Assembly: GCA_902763535.1 (NCBI GenBank)
Contig: CACWSG010000006.1
Span: forward strand, 67,352 to 108,859
Source: an uncultured Pseudomonadota bacterium
GTDB lineage: Bacteria; Pseudomonadota; Alphaproteobacteria; RF32; CAG-239
Direction of reading: 5' to 3'
Length of the DNA stretch: 41,508 nucleotides
Below the pieces are notes generated by a model. That model was not told where the DNA came from. It was given only the letters and a program-made list of their open reading frames with translations, and made no database searches. Shown piece by piece: positions 16,613 through 25,390 of this stretch; within the stretch, counting starts at the first letter, position 1, and every line of letters starts with the position of its first letter. The translations under genes and the position numbers were made by a program.

Positions 16613-17686
16613 ATGCAACATTTTATTTTCTTTCTTTGGGTGCTGTTAGCATTAATTCCGGTGATAATTTTTATATTACGCAGTAAAAATTTTCAAAAAA
16701 AGATTATTTATCAATATGTTAACAATCTTTTAATAAACTATGATTGTTTTTCAACTATAACAGCTAAACAATTGACTTCTTATATATGTAAGCAATCACA
16801 CCCCAGAAAAAAAGAACTGTTAAAATACATTTTTCATGGAAATATCGCCGATTTACTAAAACATATAAACGATTCCAAGCTTAAATATCAATTATCTTTG
16901 CTTACTGCAAAAAAATCATCCGCACCAAAGTTTAATCAACCGCATTTAACTCTCTTATACATAAAAAAACTCATAATTCAAGGCATCTATACCCAATCTC
17001 GCAGACTGCTTCATAAAATTAATGAAAAACCACGGTCCCAAACAGCGGCTGCCCTAAAATTATATTTGGATGCCCAACTGGCATATCATGATGGTGATTT
17101 ACTCAACGCATCAGCTTGGTGCATACAAGCAATCAAGCTCTTCAAAAAACGAAAATTTATATATGAAGAAGCTGACACTTATTTCTTGCTTGGACAAATT
17201 TACCAAGCAGGCAAATTTTACGATTCTTCCGAACTAATGCTACGCAATTCATTAAACTTATTTAATCACTTAAAATGTAATCTTGGAGCAGCCAAGTGTG
17301 CTTGTCAATTGGGGCTGTTGACAGCTACCCAAGAAAGGTGGGATGATGCCCATCATTTCTTTAATATTTCCATCAATCATTCACAGCACCTCAATAATCA
17401 TCAGCCATATTGTCTGTCCGTTTGCTACATGGCTTTGCTTGATGTGACAATGCACAACCACCACAATGCCATAAAACAAATCATATCCCTTAATACAGAA
17501 AAATATAATGATAAACTTACCGCTTTTCAAAATGATATTCTTGCCCAAGCCTATTTTGGACTCCAACAATGGCACAAAGCAATTCGTTATGCTAAACAGG
17601 CAAAAAAAATATACTTGTCTCTCGACGATTCGCACTCAAGTTCGCTAATGGATGAACTTATTGAAAAATCAGCAACCAACCTGTAA
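16613..17686 (+). CDS. N-terminally anchored TPR protein
   Basis: 357 residues. One membrane helix (about 3-23) precedes a helical cytoplasmic part with TPR-like repeats from about 120 to 350, for example LLNASAWCIQAIKLFKKR, EADTYFLLGQIYQAGKFYDS and WDDAHHFFNISINHS. These repeats generally mediate protein-protein contacts. No enzyme domain is seen. It diverges from the Lon-like gene and converges with the EEP-like gene five bases away. Its ribosome-binding site is poor and I saw no convincing promoter in 16523-16612. A second anchored TPR protein lies at 18494, so the two may be functionally linked. Confidence 0.8.
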   Translation: MQHFIFFLWVLLALIPVIIFILRSKNFQKKIIYQYVNNLLINYDCFSTITAKQLTSYICKQSHPRKKELLKYIFHGNIADLLKHINDSKLKYQLSLLTAKKSSAPKFNQPHLTLLYIKKLIIQGIYTQSRRLLHKINEKPRSQTAAALKLYLDAQLAYHDGDLLNASAWCIQAIKLFKKRKFIYEEADTYFLLGQIYQAGKFYDSSELMLRNSLNLFNHLKCNLGAAKCACQLGLLTATQERWDDAHHFFNISINHSQHLNNHQPYCLSVCYMALLDVTMHNHHNAIKQIISLNTEKYNDKLTAFQNDILAQAYFGLQQWHKAIRYAKQAKKIYLSLDDSHSSSLMDELIEKSATNL

Positions 17687-17691
17687 AAAAA

Positions 17692-18411
17692 TCAAAGATT
17701 ATAGGAAATTTTTACAACCCAATCTTTTTCCTTTCGGGTAATACTTTTCACTCCGACTTCCTTATAACCCAACACATAAAACTGAGGAGGTGTAAAAAAT
17801 CCGTCAAAAACGAACCTGTTTTTAACCATTAGCCCCGAAGCTTCGGTAAATTTACGAAAACGCCTTGACCACGCCGGCATACCGAAATCCCCTAAAAGCA
17901 CCACTTCAACATCTTGCTTTATAACAAACTTTCGAAGACTTTTAAGCAATGCTTTATATTTAGCTTTGTCAAACCCTCTAAAATCGACCATTATCACCAT
18001 CAGCGGAGCTTCTTCATTCACAACCGCATAAGATGCCAAAACTTTATCATCAGAAACCAAAACACCTTTTGACATGGCACTTGGTATTTCTAAATTATTA
18101 TTAAACACTATCTCTGCTTCATAAATTCCATCAACTCTGTCCGAAAAAAATATATTTCCCGATATTGCCAACAGAACATAAATAACTATTAACGACAAAC
18201 CCAACACCAAAATCGGTACAAGTTTTTTGGCAACAACCGCCGCCAAAAACACAATAAAGCCAACACAATAAAAATGAAACAGGTTAAGATTAAGAAAAGT
18301 AAATTCAGGATTTAACAACAGCCCAAAAGCAACCGCGACCATTATTATCGAAGCAGCTACAAAAAAAACATTTTCTCTTTCTTTATATTTTTTTTGACTC
18401 AGGTAACCCAT
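17692..18411 (-). CDS. Three-TM protein with remnant-like EEP (endonuclease/exonuclease/phosphatase) domain
   Basis: 239 residues. Three TM helices at about 15-34, 42-60 and 65-86 are followed by a domain of about 150 residues. GDFGMPAWS at 174-182 followed by RRFRKFTEASGL matches the GDFN-x-x-PWS block of the YafD-like EEP family, which also carries three N-terminal TMs. The Asn of GDFN is Gly. The later catalytic DH positions read QFYVL and KDWVV, and the N-terminal half of the EEP fold with its catalytic Glu is missing. It is therefore probably not a nuclease or phosphatase. The reading frame is intact and well formed, so it looks like a maintained, repurposed protein rather than a pseudogene. 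Family assignment is inference from short motifs. Confidence 0.65.
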   Translation of the reverse strand: MGYLSQKKYKERENVFFVAASIIMVAVAFGLLLNPEFTFLNLNLFHFYCVGFIVFLAAVVAKKLVPILVLGLSLIVIYVLLAISGNIFFSDRVDGIYEAEIVFNNNLEIPSAMSKGVLVSDDKVLASYAVVNEEAPLMVIMVDFRGFDKAKYKALLKSLRKFVIKQDVEVVLLGDFGMPAWSRRFRKFTEASGLMVKNRFVFDGFFTPPQFYVLGYKEVGVKSITRKEKDWVVKISYNL

Positions 18412-18422
18412 TATTAATTTGT

Positions 18423-18451
18423 TTGCATTAATTTAAACCAGATTCTATAAT
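18423..18451 (+). promoter_or_regulatory. Sigma-70-like promoter for the 18494 TPR gene
   Basis: TTGCAT (18423-18428), a 17-base spacer, then a perfect TATAAT (18446-18451). The -10 lies in the left arm of the inverted repeat at 18442-18462. Confidence 0.6.
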
Positions 18452-18462
18452 CAGTATAGAAT
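18442..18462. repeat. Inverted repeat covering both divergent -10 boxes
   Basis: ATTCTATA, five bases, TATAGAAT: two perfect 8-base arms. The arms cover the -10 of the plus-strand promoter and that of the minus-strand promoter. It could be an operator coordinating the divergent TPR and EEP-like genes, or just a by-product of two back-to-back -10 elements. Confidence 0.45.
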
Positions 18463-18480
18463 AAAAAATAGTTTTGTAAA
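18453..18480 (-). promoter_or_regulatory. Sigma-70-like promoter for the EEP-like gene
   Basis: On the minus strand TTTACA (18480-18475), a 16-base spacer, then TATACT (18458-18453). It faces away from the promoter at 18423-18451, with overlapping -10 regions. Confidence 0.5.
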
Positions 18481-18493
18481 TGGGTTAGGAATA

Positions 18494-19852
18494 ATGTTGG
18501 AAAAACTTTTATCTTCAGAGTTTGTCAACAAGGTTTTTGAACAGTTTTCGTTTGTGCTTAACCAGTTGAATATTAACATATCCGAGCTTGATAGTATAAA
18601 AATTACTGCTTTGGCTTTGATTATATCAGCACTGATAATCTTCGTTTTATTGATTATCATTGTGATTTTTTGCAACATTGTAAACCTATTCCGCAGACCA
18701 TCTTCAAGATCTGTCTCGTCCGATAAATCGTCAAATTATGATCCCGATTCTGTTTTCAGTGAAGAAGAACAGCAAGAACTCGAATTGGAATTACAAAAAG
18801 AGCTTGATCTTGCCTTGGCTCAGCGAGCTGAACTTGAGCAGAAAAAGGAACAAGAACAACTCAATTTGTTAATGCAAAATCAAGAAAAAGAAGAAAACGC
18901 ACGCAAAAAGGAACAAGAAGAAAAAGATTATCAGCGGCTTAACTCTTTTAAGAACAAAATCGATTCCGAAATCAGTTTCGATTGGAAAAAACAACAAACA
19001 CCGACTGAAACCTCAAACATAAATTCTAACATAGATGCCTCTATCCTTTATTACAAACAAGAGGTATCCAAATTATACAGCTTGATTGGGTTACTTATTA
19101 ATATGTTCGGACGCGGTGTTGATGATCTTAAAATCGCCCAAACTCTTAACTACAAGACTCAAGGCTTGAGTGATGAAAATGACATACTGAAGCTTATCAG
19201 TGCCGTAAAATACTTTATAAGTTTGTGCCAATCCGATAAATTTTATAAATTGGAAAACTATCAAGAACTTCCCGATGTGGAACAAGCACTTTATCATCTA
19301 ATCAACAATGATGTGTCTTTAGCTTTGGTGCTGTTGGAAAATTTGATGGATAAAAGCATTGATAAAACCAACAATGCTTCTGAGAATAAGCGCCAACAAA
19401 TTTTCTCTCAAGTATCAGATTATGCATGCTGTCTTGGTACACTAGCTGAAAATAGTGATCTTATGTTGGCAACATCGGTCTATGAAATGGCAATTGAACT
19501 TAACTCCAATAATGCGACTGCTTGGAGCAGATTGGGCGATGTATATCGTCAAGCTAACTCTGAATCTAAAGCCATTTGGGCCTACCAAAATGCTTACTCT
19601 TTTGCCGATTCTGAGATAAATGCCAGTGAACTTGCTAACGCCAGCCAAAATATGTCTAATTACCTGTATGCACAAGGCAACACCTTGCAAGCCACTAAAA
19701 TGCACAACATAGCCAAGCAATATTACGATTCACTTAACATCAACAACATCTTCACCGAACAAGAAATTGATGCTCTAAAAATTATAGAAAACAACCAACA
19801 ACAAAATATACCTGAGCTTATTGCTAGCTTATTGCAAAATCAACGCTACTAA
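18494..19852 (+). CDS. Membrane-anchored coiled-coil and TPR protein
   Basis: 452 residues; the ATG at 18494 follows TTAGGA. A periplasmic or loop segment (1-35) precedes a strong TM helix (about 36-60). A Glu/Gln/Lys-rich coiled coil follows at about 88-150 (EEEQQELELELQKELDLALAQ). A helical region leads to TPR-like repeats at about 320-430, the clearest being ELNSNNATAWSRLGDVYRQA. The architecture suits a membrane-tethered scaffold. The family is not recognised. It is divergent from the EEP-like gene through a shared promoter region, and its stop overlaps the convergent holA stop by four bases. Confidence 0.8.
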   Translation: MLEKLLSSEFVNKVFEQFSFVLNQLNINISELDSIKITALALIISALIIFVLLIIIVIFCNIVNLFRRPSSRSVSSDKSSNYDPDSVFSEEEQQELELELQKELDLALAQRAELEQKKEQEQLNLLMQNQEKEENARKKEQEEKDYQRLNSFKNKIDSEISFDWKKQQTPTETSNINSNIDASILYYKQEVSKLYSLIGLLINMFGRGVDDLKIAQTLNYKTQGLSDENDILKLISAVKYFISLCQSDKFYKLENYQELPDVEQALYHLINNDVSLALVLLENLMDKSIDKTNNASENKRQQIFSQVSDYACCLGTLAENSDLMLATSVYEMAIELNSNNATAWSRLGDVYRQANSESKAIWAYQNAYSFADSEINASELANASQNMSNYLYAQGNTLQATKMHNIAKQYYDSLNINNIFTEQEIDALKIIENNQQQNIPELIASLLQNQRY

Positions 19853-20892
19853 AATTGCGGCAGCTTAACCAATTTTGCGGCGGCAGCCACTAAAGTCAAA
19901 ATAAGGTAGTTTAATATATCCGCGGTAGGAAAATTGGTAGTTTTGCAATCCTTTTCCGCCTTATATAACAAATCCATAGCATCAAAAAGTCTGTCTTTTG
20001 ACCAACAGCTTATTTGCATGGCTCCGGCATCGTAACAATAAAACAATCGTTTCGACAATACTTTTTTTATCGCTTCACTTGCCGAAATACCGCCCTCGGT
20101 CAAAGATTTTCCTTCCAACAACATATTTATATGTCTTAATAAACTGCGAATAATTTGTACTTCTTCAACACCTTCATTAAGCATATTTTTCAAAGCTCGT
20201 AACGCTTTATATTTTTGTCCGGAAAAAACATAAAAACACAAATCATCCGACATTGACACCGACGCATCAAAAACCACCTTGCGCACATCGTCAACCTCAA
20301 AATGGCGGCTCACTCCTGCATAGGTTATCAACTTTTCAATTTCATTTAAGTTTGCCATGCGATCATTTGACATACGCGAACACAAAAGCTCAAAAGCATC
20401 TTTGGTATAAGTAATTTGTTGCTCTGCTAATCTTTTCTTTACTGAAGTAGCTATATCTACTTCTCTATCTTCATAGCAAGCCACACTAATCAAAAATTTT
20501 TCGCTATTAAAATAATTAACCAACGAACTACGCGTATTCAGGCTGCTAATTCCCGAAACAATCAACAAATTATTCGACTTGCTGTCTTCAATAAACTCTT
20601 GCAAAACTTTGGTTAAATCATTATCGCCATCCCGCAGACAAATCACTCTCCTGCCAGCCATTAAAGATTGCGCATTATATTCAGCAATCAGCTGTCCGCT
20701 ATCGCGTTTAATCTCACCCCAATCAAGATTGACCACCGCAAAAGGATCCTGCAAATCACTGGCCACAGTCTTGGCAAAACGGCGGACATTTTCTGAAATC
20801 AAACCATCATTTGAGCCATAAACCAGAATAGCTTTAACATTCATGTCCGGTTTTTTGCAGTAGGCTTCAACTTGAGCTGATTTAAATATCAT
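19849..20892 (-). CDS. holA: DNA polymerase III delta subunit
   Basis: 347 residues. HolA is the clamp-loader subunit that opens the beta clamp. The N-terminal domain has the typical start VKAILVYGSNDGLISENVRRF (about 19-39), with a degenerate P-loop position as expected for delta. A helical three-domain body follows, including the conserved region around MSNDRMANLNEIEKLI. Start ATG 20892 overlaps the lptE stop as ATGA. The leuS-lptE-holA order is common in alphaproteobacteria and supports the call. Confidence 0.9.
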   Translation of the reverse strand: MIFKSAQVEAYCKKPDMNVKAILVYGSNDGLISENVRRFAKTVASDLQDPFAVVNLDWGEIKRDSGQLIAEYNAQSLMAGRRVICLRDGDNDLTKVLQEFIEDSKSNNLLIVSGISSLNTRSSLVNYFNSEKFLISVACYEDREVDIATSVKKRLAEQQITYTKDAFELLCSRMSNDRMANLNEIEKLITYAGVSRHFEVDDVRKVVFDASVSMSDDLCFYVFSGQKYKALRALKNMLNEGVEEVQIIRSLLRHINMLLEGKSLTEGGISASEAIKKVLSKRLFYCYDAGAMQISCWSKDRLFDAMDLLYKAEKDCKTTNFPTADILNYLILTLVAAAAKLVKLPQF

Positions 20893-21422
20893 TTATTGCC
20901 GCCATATTGAGTATGAAAATATGCCCCCAATCGCAAAGCAATATCATCAGCCACGATTTTAGCTGCATCAGCCTCTGCTTTCTTTTGTGACATTGTTGTT
21001 GAATAAGGATCAGACAGAATATCATAACTGACAAACGCTATTGAATCACCCTCAACCAACAATTCTGAATTTTCATAAAGCTTATAACCTACTACATATT
21101 TAATGCGTTCGTTAGTAGCTGTAACATCATCACGCATGGCTTGTTGGGTTACACTTTTTGATACCACCTCAACCACCAAGCGATATTGCGGATTGCTCGG
21201 CACTCCTTTAGGTGTCAACAAATCCAACAAATGGTTGCGCATTTGTTGTCCGAAACGATCTTTTATAGCCACGATTTTTATCTTGGCCAATTCTTCAACA
21301 ATCGAGGTATCAAATTTATCACTAAAATACCAACTTGATGAATTATCGCGTTGCACATATAACGGCTGAAATCCGCACGAACTAACCAGCAATGTCATCG
21401 CCAATATTTTAAGCAACTTCAT
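20889..21422 (-). CDS. lptE: LPS-assembly lipoprotein LptE
   Basis: 177 residues from the ATG at 21422; the in-frame GTG at 21428 overlaps the AGGAGAGG ribosome-binding site and is rejected. A short basic lipoprotein signal ends in the lipobox LVSSC (lipidated Cys at about 17), followed by GFQPLYV, the hallmark of LptE after the lipidated Cys. The body has the alternating strand pattern of the family, including RLVVEVVSKSV and a conserved LYENSELLVEGDS. LptE plugs the LptD barrel and helps place lipopolysaccharide in the outer membrane, so the organism should make LPS or a similar glycolipid. It sits between leuS and holA. Confidence 0.88.
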   Translation of the reverse strand: MKLLKILAMTLLVSSCGFQPLYVQRDNSSSWYFSDKFDTSIVEELAKIKIVAIKDRFGQQMRNHLLDLLTPKGVPSNPQYRLVVEVVSKSVTQQAMRDDVTATNERIKYVVGYKLYENSELLVEGDSIAFVSYDILSDPYSTTMSQKKAEADAAKIVADDIALRLGAYFHTQYGGNK

Positions 21423-21433
21423 TTTCACCTCTC

Positions 21434-23893
21434 CTAAATCACAATATTAACAATTTTATTAGGAACAACAATTATCTTCTTAACTTCTTTACCTTCGATA
21501 TGTCGTTTTATATTATCCAAATTCAAAGCGGATTTTTCAACTTCTTCTTTGGACATATCTTTGGGCAAATCAATGGTTCCGCGCATTTTGCCGCAAATTT
21601 GCACAGCATATGTTACCACATTGTTTTCAGCCAATTTTGCATCACCTTCAGGCCAACTTTCTGTTACAATCAGACTGTCATGCCCCAATCTTGCCCACAT
21701 TTCCTCGGCCAAATGCGGAGTAAACGGAGCAAGCAGTTTCAATAAATTCTCATATAAAGTGCAGCTGATTTTTTCTTTACCCGCAAGATAATTAACATAG
21801 CTCATCAAAGAGGAAACTGCCGTATTAAATTTCATTTGATCAATACGTTCTGTCACCTCTAAAATACAGCTATGCATAGCGCGCAAGTCATCATTGCTCA
21901 ATGGTGCTACATCATCCTTATAAACTTTCTTAAATAAGTTGTAAATCTTACCGACAAAACGATAAACCCCCATCAAACTTTCTTCCGACCACATTGCAGT
22001 CTGTTCAAAAGGTCCGATAAACATTTCATAAAGTCTGAAACTATCCGCCCCGTAATTTTCTACAATTTCATCAGGATTGACTACATTGCCTCGCGACTTT
22101 GACATTTTTTCGCCGTTGGCAGCCAAAATCATGCCATGCGAAGTGCGCTTGTTGTATGGCTCTTTAGTCGGCACATATCCGCAGTCATACAAAAACTTGT
22201 GCCAAAAACGCGAATATAGCAGGTGCAAAGTGGTATGCTCCATACCGCCGTTATACCAATCCACATTCATCCAATAATCAAGTGCTTCTTTTGAGGCAAA
22301 TTCTTTTTGATTGTGCGGATCACAATAGCGCAAGAAATACCACGATGAACCGGCCCAATTAGGCATTACATCGGTTTCGCGTCTGGCATATCCGCCGCAT
22401 TTCGGGCAAGTGGTATTAACCCAATCTGCTGCTTTAGCCAAAGGAGAATCTCCCTCATCATTAGGCAGATAGTCCTTAACCTCGGGCAAAGTAAGCGGCA
22501 AATCTTTTTCATCCAAAGGTTGCCATCCGCAATGCTCGCAATAAACCATCGGTATCGGTTCACCCCAATACCTCTGACGCGAGAATATCCAATCACGCAG
22601 TTTAAAGTTAATTTTTGAGTTGCCGAAACCGTGTTCTACGGCATAGTCGATAGCTTTACGCATTGCATCTTCTTTATTCAGTCCGTTTAAGAAACCTGAG
22701 TTGATATGCTCACCATCTTCTTCCCATGCTTTTTCTGATATATCGCCACCTGCCAAAACCTGAACAATCGGCAGATTAAAAGCTTTAGCAAAATCATAGT
22801 CGCGTTGATCATGAGCCGGCACCGCCATAATCGCGCCGGTTCCATATCCGGTCAAAACATAATCGGAAATAAACACCGGTATCATCTCTCCGTTAAACGG
22901 ATTCTGAGCTTTTATACCCTTTAATTCAACACCGGTCTTTTCTTCACCGATAGAACGTTGCAACTCGGACTTTTTGGCTGTTTCTTCGATATAAGCCTTA
23001 ATTTCATCCTGATTTTCAAATTTGTTCATATATTTGGCAACAAACGGATGTTCCGGAGCCAAAACCATATAAGTTACACCAAAAGCTGTATCCGGACGAG
23101 TTGTAAACACTTTTAACTTGTCATCACCAAAAGCAAAATCCAATTCGGCACCTTCTGAACGTCCGATCCAGTTGGTTTGCTGTGATTTAACTCTATCAAC
23201 AAAATTCAGCCCATCCAAATCATCAATCAATCTGTCAGCATATTTGGTAATAGCTACAATCCACTGTTCTTTTTCTTTGCGGACAACCGGAGCTCCGCAT
23301 CTTTCACAGCAACCGTTTACAACCTCTTCATTAGCCAAACCGACCTTGCAGGAAGGGCACCAGTTAATAGCCATTTTTCCTTTATAGGCCAATCCTTTTT
23401 TGAAAAGTTGGATAAACATCCATTGGGTCCATTTATAATATTCCGGATCACAGGTTGAAATACATCTGTCCCAATCAAAAGACATACCTATCATCTTAAG
23501 TTGACGAGTAAAATTAGCGATATTTTCTTTGGTTGATATTGCCGGATGAATACCGGTCTTGATGGCATAATTCTCCGCCGGCAAACCAAAAGCATCAAAC
23601 CCTATCGGATATAACACATTGAAACCTTGCATACGTTTTTTGCGCGAAATAACATCCAAAGCCGTATATGAACGAGGATGTCCCACATGTAATCCGGCTC
23701 CCGAAGGATATGGAAATTCAACCAAGGCATAGAATTTTTCTTTGTTTTTATCAATTTCAACATGATAAACTTTTTCGTCTTCCCAAATTTCCTGCCACTT
23801 CTTCTCAATAGACTTAAAATTATATCTATCTTCTATCTTCCAGCTCTGTTGCCATTCTTCAAAAGTGTTTTTTCCGTTGTATTTTTTATTCAT
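21434..23893 (-). CDS. leuS: Leucyl-tRNA synthetase
   Basis: 819 residues from the ATG at 23893 (a TTG at 23902 is in frame; both have weak ribosome-binding sites). It charges tRNA-Leu. The HIGH motif is HVGH (69-72) in FPYPSGAGLHVGHP, and KMSKS is at about 596-600. An editing domain lies between them. Two cysteine clusters are visible: CPSC...CCERC at about 179-199, and CEHC...CPKC before the second half of the catalytic domain. The active-site neighbourhood (SGAGLHVGHPRSYTALD, LPAENYAIKTGIHP) looks more like the clostridial or spirochaetal type than the usual alphaproteobacterial form with SGRIHMGHVRNYT, so the gene may have been acquired. First gene of leuS-lptE-holA. Confidence 0.96.
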   Translation of the reverse strand: MNKKYNGKNTFEEWQQSWKIEDRYNFKSIEKKWQEIWEDEKVYHVEIDKNKEKFYALVEFPYPSGAGLHVGHPRSYTALDVISRKKRMQGFNVLYPIGFDAFGLPAENYAIKTGIHPAISTKENIANFTRQLKMIGMSFDWDRCISTCDPEYYKWTQWMFIQLFKKGLAYKGKMAINWCPSCKVGLANEEVVNGCCERCGAPVVRKEKEQWIVAITKYADRLIDDLDGLNFVDRVKSQQTNWIGRSEGAELDFAFGDDKLKVFTTRPDTAFGVTYMVLAPEHPFVAKYMNKFENQDEIKAYIEETAKKSELQRSIGEEKTGVELKGIKAQNPFNGEMIPVFISDYVLTGYGTGAIMAVPAHDQRDYDFAKAFNLPIVQVLAGGDISEKAWEEDGEHINSGFLNGLNKEDAMRKAIDYAVEHGFGNSKINFKLRDWIFSRQRYWGEPIPMVYCEHCGWQPLDEKDLPLTLPEVKDYLPNDEGDSPLAKAADWVNTTCPKCGGYARRETDVMPNWAGSSWYFLRYCDPHNQKEFASKEALDYWMNVDWYNGGMEHTTLHLLYSRFWHKFLYDCGYVPTKEPYNKRTSHGMILAANGEKMSKSRGNVVNPDEIVENYGADSFRLYEMFIGPFEQTAMWSEESLMGVYRFVGKIYNLFKKVYKDDVAPLSNDDLRAMHSCILEVTERIDQMKFNTAVSSLMSYVNYLAGKEKISCTLYENLLKLLAPFTPHLAEEMWARLGHDSLIVTESWPEGDAKLAENNVVTYAVQICGKMRGTIDLPKDMSKEEVEKSALNLDNIKRHIEGKEVKKIIVVPNKIVNIVI

Positions 23894-23981
23894 CTTCGTC
23901 AACCATCATATTAAAAAAAATTATTAATCGGCTAACAAAATATCTCAGTTTATTGTATTTTACAAGAGAGATTTTTAAAAC

Positions 23982-24010
23982 TTGTAATTATATTCATGAT
24001 TTTGTATCAT
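23982..24010 (+). promoter_or_regulatory. Sigma-70-like promoter of rsmB
   Basis: TTGTAA (23982-23987), a 17-base spacer, then TATCAT (24005-24010). Transcription would start about 20 bases before the ATG at 24039, with GAGG as ribosome-binding site. Confidence 0.5.
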
Positions 24011-24038
24011 CGCAGTTAAATTTTGACGAGGTATAAAT

Positions 24039-25295
24039 ATGAACGATTCGCGCACTTTAGCCCTGCAAATTTTTGACAACATAACAAGCCAAAAACAGCC
24101 TTTTCAAATGCCTACCGATATTGCTGTTAATGATATGGCTTTCGTCAGAATGTTGGTTATGACATCACTGCGCCACTTACCCTACATTGAACAAACCATT
24201 AATAGCTTATCATCACAAAAAAAATCAAAATCGAATTTGGTAAAAAACATCCTTACCTTAGGTGCTTGCGAATTGTTATATATGCAATCTCCCGATTATG
24301 CGGTTATCAACTCTTATGTCAATATCGCCAAAAAACATCTCAATCGTTTTACCTCCGGTTTTATCAATGCGGTTTTGCGCAACATCGGCCGCCAAAAAGC
24401 TCAGCTGCAGCAAGCCGATCATGGCCATTTTTTTAATCAAACCTTCAAAAAATTATTGCAACCGAGTTATGATGCCAAAACCATAGATTTGATTGAAAAA
24501 TCATCCATATCCGAACCTCTGTTAGACATAACTGTTGTAGATTCGTCATCACCGATTTACGAACTTGGACAACAATTGCCGCTTGGTACATTGCGCCTCC
24601 ATGCAAAAGGAAAAATAAGTGAACTGCCCGACTATGATAAAGGGGTTTGGTGGGTGCAAGATTTTTCGTCTTCTTTGCCGGTAAAAATGTTAGACAACCT
24701 CAAAGGTAAAAATGTATTGGACTTATGTGCGGCTCCCGGCGGAAAAACCGCACAATTATTATCAGCCGGTGCTATCGTTACAGCTGTTGATATTTCAGCA
24801 CCTCGCTTGCAAACTCTGCAGCAAAACTTGCAACGGCTCAAACTTTCTCCCCAAAACATCATCTGCGCCGATGCCATTAACTACCTCAACTCCACCAAAG
24901 AAAAATATGATGTTATTCTGCTTGATGCTCCGTGCTCGGCAACCGGCACCATCCGTCGCCACCCTGAAATCGTTCAGCTTAAAACTCATCAAGATGTTGT
25001 CAACCAAAGCCTCTTGCAATCACAAATTCTCAAGCTTGTTCCCAACGTTCTAAAACCCCATGGATACATAGTTTATTGCACCTGTTCTTTGTGCCGCGAA
25101 GAAGGCGAAGAGCAAATTCTCAATTTTCTTGCGGCTAACCCGACATTTAACACTATTGACCTGACATCTAAACTTCCTGATGAGCTCAAAAAATTGGCCG
25201 ATTCTCACGGCTTTATTCGTATATTGCCGCACTATTTATCCGCCTTTGGCAATGCCGACGGATTTTTCATAGCCTGCTTGCAATCATCGTGCTAA
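24039..25295 (+). CDS. rsmB: 16S rRNA m5C967 methyltransferase
   Basis: 418 residues. RsmB transfers a methyl group from SAM to C967 of 16S rRNA. An N-terminal NusB-like helical RNA-binding domain (about 1-130) is followed by the Rossmann methyltransferase. Motif I is LDLCAAPGGKTAQL (227-240). The two active-site cysteines are Cys299 in DAPCSATG and Cys349 in YCTCSL, the arrangement of RNA m5C enzymes. The NusB fusion separates it from RsmF-type enzymes. It is transcribed divergently from leuS and followed by a promoter for the next pair of genes. Confidence 0.93.
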   Translation: MNDSRTLALQIFDNITSQKQPFQMPTDIAVNDMAFVRMLVMTSLRHLPYIEQTINSLSSQKKSKSNLVKNILTLGACELLYMQSPDYAVINSYVNIAKKHLNRFTSGFINAVLRNIGRQKAQLQQADHGHFFNQTFKKLLQPSYDAKTIDLIEKSSISEPLLDITVVDSSSPIYELGQQLPLGTLRLHAKGKISELPDYDKGVWWVQDFSSSLPVKMLDNLKGKNVLDLCAAPGGKTAQLLSAGAIVTAVDISAPRLQTLQQNLQRLKLSPQNIICADAINYLNSTKEKYDVILLDAPCSATGTIRRHPEIVQLKTHQDVVNQSLLQSQILKLVPNVLKPHGYIVYCTCSLCREEGEEQILNFLAANPTFNTIDLTSKLPDELKKLADSHGFIRILPHYLSAFGNADGFFIACLQSSC

Positions 25296-25323
25296 AATAG
25301 TTTGCATAACCGCTTAATGAAAC

Positions 25324-25352
25324 TTGAAGTACGATAACATCTCGTTTATATT
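25324..25352 (+). promoter_or_regulatory. Sigma-70-like promoter for 25391-27819
   Basis: TTGAAG (25324-25329), a 17-base spacer, then TATATT (25347-25352). It lies 28 bases after the rsmB stop and about 38 bases before the ATG at 25391. Confidence 0.5.
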
Positions 25353-25390
25353 GATAATTAAGTTATGTTTCCATGAGGTGTTATTACATT

